This document shows positions 49,671-53,545 of a DNA stretch of 53,545 nucleotides, piece after piece (the stretch's first letter is position 1; each line of letters begins with the position of its first letter). The stretch comes from Dehalococcoidia bacterium UBA1141 (GTDB lineage: Bacteria; Chloroflexota; Dehalococcoidia; Lucifugimonadales; UBA3495). Below the pieces are notes generated by a model that had not been told where the DNA came from, ran no database searches, and saw only the letters and a program-made list of their open reading frames with translations. Location of the stretch: the NCBI GenBank assembly GCA_002311385.1, contig DCAE01000094.1, positions 133,936-187,480 of the forward strand, in the 5' to 3' direction. Position numbers and translations under genes: made by a program.

Positions 49671-50135
49671 CTAACCTTCCAGCAGTTCCGTCACCTTCCG
49701 CCGGACTTGTTCCGGAGATACTCGTCCAATCAAATGGTGGTCGATGGAAATAACTGGTGCTTGGGCGCATGCCCCCAAGCAGGTATTTAGGCGCACCGAC
49801 AATTTCCCGTCGGGCGTGTCCCCTTCATCAGACAGTCCGCTTGCTTCCAGGGCTGCGTTTATGACGGGCATTGCGCCTACCAAGTGACAGGTCGAACCCC
49901 AACAGAGTTCAATCTTGTGCTCGCACGGTGGTTCAAAACGGAAATTCGGATAGAAGGAGGCTACTGCCCACACGTCGTTGACGGTGGTATCAGTAAATGT
50001 AGCGACTTCAGCCACGGCTTCCTTGGGGATATACCCCAACTCATCCTCGACCGCCAGCAGAGACGAGAGGACGGTTAACGTAGGCTGGGTTTGACCGTGG
50101 ACAGCATCAATTATTCGCTGTGACAGCCCATCCAT
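49671..50135 (-). CDS. nuoE: NADH-quinone oxidoreductase subunit E (NuoE)
   Basis: NuoE carries the N1a 2Fe-2S cluster of the NADH-oxidising module. The 154-residue product has the four-Cys pattern: CWGSTCHLVGA near residue 80 and CLGACAQAPV near residue 120. The helical N-terminus contains LGYIPKEAVAEVATF and ASFYPNFRF typical of the family. ATG 50135 follows an AGGAG. It is the first gene of the nuoE-F-G block, apart from the nuoA-B-C-D-H block 45 kb away. Confidence 0.94.
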   Translation of the reverse strand: MDGLSQRIIDAVHGQTQPTLTVLSSLLAVEDELGYIPKEAVAEVATFTDTTVNDVWAVASFYPNFRFEPPCEHKIELCWGSTCHLVGAMPVINAALEASGLSDEGDTPDGKLSVRLNTCLGACAQAPVISIDHHLIGRVSPEQVRRKVTELLEG

Positions 50136-50181
50136 GTGCTGGGCTCCTGGTCGGGGATAAAGTTAAGGGGTGGGAGGGTGC

Positions 50182-50203
50182 TACCAAGTTCGTGAATTTG
50201 GTA
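50182..50203. promoter_or_regulatory. Imperfect 22-bp palindrome upstream of nuoE
   Basis: TACCAAGTTCGTGAATTTGG followed by TA is nearly self-complementary: TACCAA at one end and TTGGTA at the other. It lies 47 bp upstream of the nuoE ATG. It could be an operator. It does not match the Rex consensus. Regulator unknown. Confidence 0.45.
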
Positions 50204-50451
50204 ACAAACGGCCTTCATAGTAACACAGGACTGGGAGTGGTATCAACCGTCAACGGCCTTTTTTGTGGGGCCAAATGAATCAATTGCGGCGCCAGATTTC
50301 GACCTTGGCGTCATGGCCGCTCAAATTACAAGTCAGGTGAACCCGCGGGTCCGTCCGGCAAGGCCATCCAAGGCCATCCATGAAGAGCGGATGAACCCGA
50401 AAGCCGTGGCAGTCCTGGAAACAACGGCTTGGGAAACCGGAGTTGTGTAAA

Positions 50452-50485
50452 TAATAAAAGAGCGGCGATTGCCGCTCTTTTATTA
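50452..50485 (-). terminator. 15-bp terminator after the UGSC-type gene
   Basis: TAATAAAAGAGCGGC (50452-50466) pairs perfectly with GCCGCTCTTTTATTA (50471-50485) around GATT, and the minus strand continues with T-rich sequence. It sits about 40 bp past the UGSC gene's stop. Because the stem is A/T-flanked it may also work on the plus strand. The 50204-50451 gap has no gene I support. Confidence 0.85.
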
Positions 50486-50525
50486 ATCTTAGAGTTCGGG
50501 ACAAAAGAACCGGTTTTAAGAAAAT

Positions 50526-51095
50526 CTATTCCTTAGGGCCGGTGTTGCTCCCCAACAAGATTTGCTCAACCTTATCCGCAATGCTCTCCGCCCTAGACCG
50601 GCATTCGTCGTCAGTCAGGCTGGAAAGAGGGTGTTCCGCAACTACGAATTCGTAGTCGGGTACGCCCATCATCCGGGTCATGGCTTTGGCCGTGTTGAGG
50701 AATACGTGGGTGATAATTGAAGCGGTGGGGATTCCCAGCCTCTCCATCTCGATGCCGTCGTGCACACTGCACGAACTGCAGGAGCCTCAATCACCTATCC
50801 CGGTGATTAAAACGTCCACCTTGTCGAGAGCTTGCTGTACCACCTCCGGTTTGGTGGGCAATGAGGCAGAATGCTTGCTCAGCATTATCACCTCTTTCAG
50901 TCCATGCCTCTGGGTCAATATATTTGCCAGCTCTTGAAGTACCTTGTCAGAGTTGGCCTTGCTGTTTTCCAGAAGGCCTAGGGTTTTGCCAGCCAGAGAC
51001 TGCGGTCGGGCGTTCAACTCGAAGTTGCCTTGGGCTAGTTCGGTGCCCTGGGGGTTAACCAGGCGCATATTTCGGACGGTCACGGTCTCAGCCAT
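50526..51095 (-). CDS. UGSC-motif selenoprotein (in-frame UGA at codon 103)
   Basis: Two ORFs, 50787-51119 and 50526-50765, are one gene split by UGA (50787-50789). Both are in the same frame, and the UGA and following codons give GDUGSCSSCSVHDGIEMERLG. The Sec-Gly-Ser-Cys string defines the UGSC family, which was described from marine selenoproteome surveys (Zhang and Gladyshev). The upstream half has KTLGLLENSKANSD and the VDVLITGIGDU end; the downstream half has IPTASIITHVF and PDYEFVVAEHPLSSL. The start ATG 51095 follows AGGAGG. The 189-residue product has no clear signal peptide. Its biochemical role is not known to me. A strong hairpin follows the UGA. A terminator lies just past the stop. 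Confidence 0.93.
50758..50774 (-). promoter_or_regulatory. Candidate bacterial SECIS hairpin (UGSC gene)
   Basis: On the minus strand UCGUGCA (50774-50768) and UGCACGA (50764-50758) form a perfect 7-bp stem with a GUG loop 20-22 nt after the UGA. Its position and loop match bacterial SECIS elements. The Sec reading is thereby strengthened. Confidence 0.75.
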
Positions 51096-51386
51096 GCTGC
51101 CTCCTAGTCGCCACATCACGACAATTATCTAAATGCCAGGCTTGAAACAATAATACACGGAGGCCGGTCATTTGCAAAGTGGCGCGGCTTCCATCCCGGC
51201 CAAAATACCAGCTTGACAGGTCGTAGACCTCCGAATACACTGCCGCAATATTTACATTTCAGTTAGTTAAATTATTTTTCTTACTAATTTAAGCGTGATT
51301 ATTTTCCAGTCATCTAACAGGTTGCCGAAAAAAATTCAGCATCTGGAGCGGTCCGGGGTGGCACGGCAAGAAAACGCGGAGGAAAT
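51096..51386. other. Divergent intergenic region between the UGSC gene and the surface-protein gene
   Basis: About 290 bp. Minus-strand TAGATAAT (about 51120-51130) may be the -10 of a UGSC promoter with a weak -35. A plus-strand GGAGG precedes the GTG at 51387. No gene or RNA was found. Confidence 0.4.
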
Positions 51387-52529
51387 GTGGGCTATACAGA
51401 GAAAACAATAACCAGTCTAGGACTGATTATCGCAGGCATCTTGGGAATCGTAGTCGCAATATTTGTCTTGTCGCCCACACCGACGGTCTCGGCCTTGGCC
51501 TTGACGCCGGGTGAATTGGGGGCCCAGTGGGTCTTCGTATCTGGACCTGAGGTTCACGCCACCCCAAGTTTGACCTTAAACGTCACCGGTGCGGGAGCGG
51601 TTACTGCCAATTTCAGGGTGTCAGGCGACGATACCAACATCACCGCACTGGCTTTGGGCGCCATGACCTCTCAGGTCAGTTCCAGCCTGACAATCTCCGT
51701 TCAAGACAACGACACGATGGACGACACCCAGAGCATCAGAGTGATTCTGCTTTTTGACCCTTCGGACGCAGACCCCAGCGAAGGAGCGATAACAGCCGCC
51801 GCAACGGGAGCGGAGGCTGTTGACACCAAGGCCGTATTTACTTGGACCAAGGGTTCTCCATTTAGTTCCAGCAGTTTCGCGCTGACGTCTCCGACCACCG
51901 GGTCATGGAGCGTGTTTAGCACAATCAACCCAACTAGTTCAGCAACCAGCGGCGACTTTGCCCTAAATTTGGTCCCAAGCCCCGTAGCGGCATTTGCAGC
52001 CGGAGGTGTGGGCGCAGACGGAGGGGATGTGTTGGTGGAGGTCACTGACAGCACGACAACCGACACAGATTCATCGTCCTTAAGGGACCAAGCCATGGGA
52101 GCGTTCGCCCAGATTAGCGTCAATCCGGCAACAGTTTCCTTTGGAACCCTGACGTCCAACAGCAACGACAACCCCATCACCGATCCAGGAAGCGGGACTT
52201 TCGATGCAACGTCGGTGTCCAATCAGGTCCATGCTTTGACCATCCAAGCAACCACGACTTGGAGCAACGGGGCCACCGATTTAACCCTGGGCCAAGATGG
52301 GAATCCAGGCGTTAACCAAATTTCCTTGAAGGCGGACGACGATGCTACTGTGGCAGACGCCCAGTTCGTAACTTCCACCGCAGCAGATATCACCGGTCAC
52401 TCCACCGATAGCCGGGATACAAGTGAAACGGGAACTGTCACGCCGATAGGCTTGTTCTTAGATCTAGGCACTATCAGCGCAGGCAGCGACTTCGAGGGCA
52501 CATTCACAATAATCGTTGACGGTGGCTGA
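51387..52529 (+). CDS. Secreted or surface-anchored beta-rich protein of unknown function
   Basis: The 380-residue protein starts with a membrane segment/signal region (TSLGLIIAGILGIVVAIFVLS near residues 10-30). The rest is Thr/Ser/Asp-rich with few charged residues and no Cys, looking like an extracellular beta-sandwich or a surface layer protein. Short repeated elements such as DDTNIT, NDTMDDTQ, DSTTTDTDSSS and STDSRDTSETGT occur. No signature was recognised. It starts at GTG 51387 after GGAGG. Its stop overlaps the next gene's ATG by one base, so the two are coupled. Confidence 0.75.
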   Translation: MGYTEKTITSLGLIIAGILGIVVAIFVLSPTPTVSALALTPGELGAQWVFVSGPEVHATPSLTLNVTGAGAVTANFRVSGDDTNITALALGAMTSQVSSSLTISVQDNDTMDDTQSIRVILLFDPSDADPSEGAITAAATGAEAVDTKAVFTWTKGSPFSSSSFALTSPTTGSWSVFSTINPTSSATSGDFALNLVPSPVAAFAAGGVGADGGDVLVEVTDSTTTDTDSSSLRDQAMGAFAQISVNPATVSFGTLTSNSNDNPITDPGSGTFDATSVSNQVHALTIQATTTWSNGATDLTLGQDGNPGVNQISLKADDDATVADAQFVTSTAADITGHSTDSRDTSETGTVTPIGLFLDLGTISAGSDFEGTFTIIVDGG

Positions 52530-53011
52530 TGGAGGTCATCCCCAGTGTTCCTCTTAATCGCATAAGGAGGACGGTGTTTGTCCTCCTTATCTTGCTCCTA
52601 GCAGCGCCCTTTTACGCTGGGCTACCGGAGTCCCACGCTCAAGGTGGCAGCATCGCCGCCTCGGGGATTTTCTCAGGATGGGAATTGGAAATGCCCCAGG
52701 GGTCCAGGGCAGGCGGCTTGGATCGTTTCCTCGTCGTTTTCAACAATACCGGGGATTCCATGGACTTCACTACGGGATACCGAGGGCCCGAAGGCATCGC
52801 CATAGAATTCAGTGACCCTCTGTTCATCTTGGAACCCGCCAGCCAAAAGAGAGTGTGGGTTACGGTTGTAACCTCAGAGGACGCCGTTCCAGGAAGTTAC
52901 GAACTCAGAGCAATCGTTACTGCCAGTGTTAGCGGTGCGGCTGAGGGAGTGGGCGTGGCCACGGGAATCTCTCAAAAAGCGCGGGTCACCGTCATCGGCG
53001 AGCCATCGTAG
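52529..53011 (+). CDS. Exported domain protein of unknown function
   Basis: The 160-residue protein has a signal peptide (RIRRTVFVLLILLLAAPFYAG with likely cleavage after SHA near residue 37) and one probable beta-sandwich domain: GIFSGWELEMPQGSRAGG, FLVVFNNTGDSMDFTTGY and RVWVTVVTSEDAVPGSYEL. The pattern of 'NTGD' and 'PGSYEL' resembles NEW3/CARDB-type extracellular Ig-like modules. It is translationally coupled to the preceding surface protein. Function is unknown. Confidence 0.75.
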   Translation: MEVIPSVPLNRIRRTVFVLLILLLAAPFYAGLPESHAQGGSIAASGIFSGWELEMPQGSRAGGLDRFLVVFNNTGDSMDFTTGYRGPEGIAIEFSDPLFILEPASQKRVWVTVVTSEDAVPGSYELRAIVTASVSGAAEGVGVATGISQKARVTVIGEPS

Positions 53012-53019
53012 GAATCTCG

Positions 53020-53545
53020 GTGTTGAGTCCCCAAAACCAACCTGTGGTGGCTGACGTCCGTTTATTCAGGGATACGGGCCAACGCCGGAACGAAGTGGCT
53101 TACAGTGTCACCGGTTCTCTAACGGCCCGCGTTTCTCCCGGCAGTTACATCGCTCAGGTTATGGTGGGAGGAGAGACCCTAGCCAACGAGGCTTTTCAGG
53201 TTTCTGCGGACGAGACAAAAGAGATTGAGTTTGTCGTCAGGACCGTGTCCATCTCCGACGTGACCCTCACTCCCCATTACCGGGGTGAGTCGACCGAGTT
53301 GTCTTTCGTCGCCATGACCTATTCCCTTAACAACATGGGATCTCCGGCAGCAGCAGCGGAAGTCATCTTGAAGGTCAGTAAAGACAATGCCCCATTCGAC
53401 GAAACCTCCATCTTGTCACTGGACACACTGGTAGTAGGCACCACCAGAGGGAGCCACAACTACATTCCGCCAGCCGGCTGGGAATCCGGAGTTTATGGAC
53501 TCAAAGCAGAACTATTCATAGCTGGCAACCCGTATACCAGCAGCT
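53020..53545 (+). CDS. Surface beta-sandwich (CARDB-like) protein, partial at the right edge
   Basis: From GTG at 53020 (eight bases after AGGA) the frame is open to the end of the window, about 175 codons. It is out of frame with the previous gene. Residues include VTGSLTARVSPGSYIAQVMV, an RTVSISDVTLTPHYRGESTE module and a second Ig-like module (MTYSLNNMGSPAAAAEVIL ... GSHNYIPPAGWESGVYGL). The latter resembles CARDB-type domains. It has no signal peptide at this start, so a start further upstream or a different organisation is possible. The 3' end lies outside the window. Confidence 0.7.
   Translation, partial: MLSPQNQPVVADVRLFRDTGQRRNEVAYSVTGSLTARVSPGSYIAQVMVGGETLANEAFQVSADETKEIEFVVRTVSISDVTLTPHYRGESTELSFVAMTYSLNNMGSPAAAAEVILKVSKDNAPFDETSILSLDTLVVGTTRGSHNYIPPAGWESGVYGLKAELFIAGNPYTSS

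Noticed and set aside
50182..50203. Rex repressor site
   Set aside because: The palindrome does not match the TTGTGAA-type Rex consensus.
50265..50450. 61-codon plus ORF before the terminator
   Set aside because: Low-quality composition with a short internal repeat and no clear start site; the minus frame there is no better.
1..53545. CRISPR arrays, tRNA or rRNA genes, integrases
   Set aside because: I looked for regular spacer-repeat arrays, T-loop sequences and integrase-like ORFs and found none; a covariance-model search would be decisive for tRNAs, including tRNA-Sec.

Overview
The window (about 53.5 kb, moderately GC-rich, dense bacterial gene layout) most resembles a chromosome segment of a Chloroflexota bacterium, probably a Dehalococcoidia/SAR202-like lineage. 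The inference rests on a YYY/DUF2298 membrane protein next to an Agl23-like (TIGR03663-type) protein, a split nuo complex, and families common in that group. Nothing here identifies a species. No rRNA, tRNA, CRISPR array, transposase or phage gene was seen.

Layout. 1-4.7 kb (minus): nuoA-B-C, two small HicB-like ORFs, nuoD, nuoH, behind a good sigma70-type promoter; the operon runs off the left edge. 4.9-10.3 kb (minus): a CinA-like/nucleotidyltransferase fusion, a flavin reductase, a PAP2-phosphatase/kinase-like fusion with a frameshift, and a TolB-like lipoprotein. 10.8-21.4 kb (plus): amidohydrolase, trmD, thioesterase, enoyl-CoA hydratase, metallo-beta-lactamase fold protein, PHP protein, exonuclease-DinG helicase, 8-oxoG glycosylase-like protein and a membrane protein. 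21.5-24.2 kb (minus): zinc-type dehydrogenase, zinc-ribbon protein, CCA-adding-enzyme family protein. 24.5-28.6 kb (plus): a selenocysteine DsbA-like gene, rnc, a TIR/beta-helix protein, ftsY. 28.8-36.6 kb (plus): a membrane-glycosylation-like cluster. 36.8-38.1 kb: small secreted or decayed genes and dispersed repeats. 38.2-43.8 kb (minus): mutS, a selenocysteine ArsC-like gene, a HAD-like gene, mutL. 44-50.1 kb (minus): nuoE-F-G plus an FNR-type reductase. 50.5-51.1 kb (minus): a UGSC-motif selenoprotein. 51.4 kb to the end (plus): secreted or surface proteins.

The main discovery is that three genes that simple ORF calling truncates or splits are best read as selenoproteins. They are a DsbA-like protein (UGA at 24653-24655), an ArsC/Spx-like protein (UGA at 41065-41067, UxxC motif) and a UGSC-family protein (UGA at 50787-50789). 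In each, the UGA falls on the redox-active position, the frame stays homologous-looking on both sides, and a hairpin with a G-U-containing apical loop lies about 20-27 nt downstream, where bacterial SECIS elements sit. TGA ends many other genes here (nuoD, ftsY), so UGA is not globally reassigned. The selA/B/C/D machinery is not in the window and must be elsewhere if this is right.

Three genes look broken by small changes. The PAP2/kinase gene has a one-base frameshift near 7007. The TIR/beta-helix gene has a 19-bp tandem duplication at 27351-27386. A small secreted protein has an A6 tract at 37522-37527. Each could be genuine decay or variation, or an assembly error.
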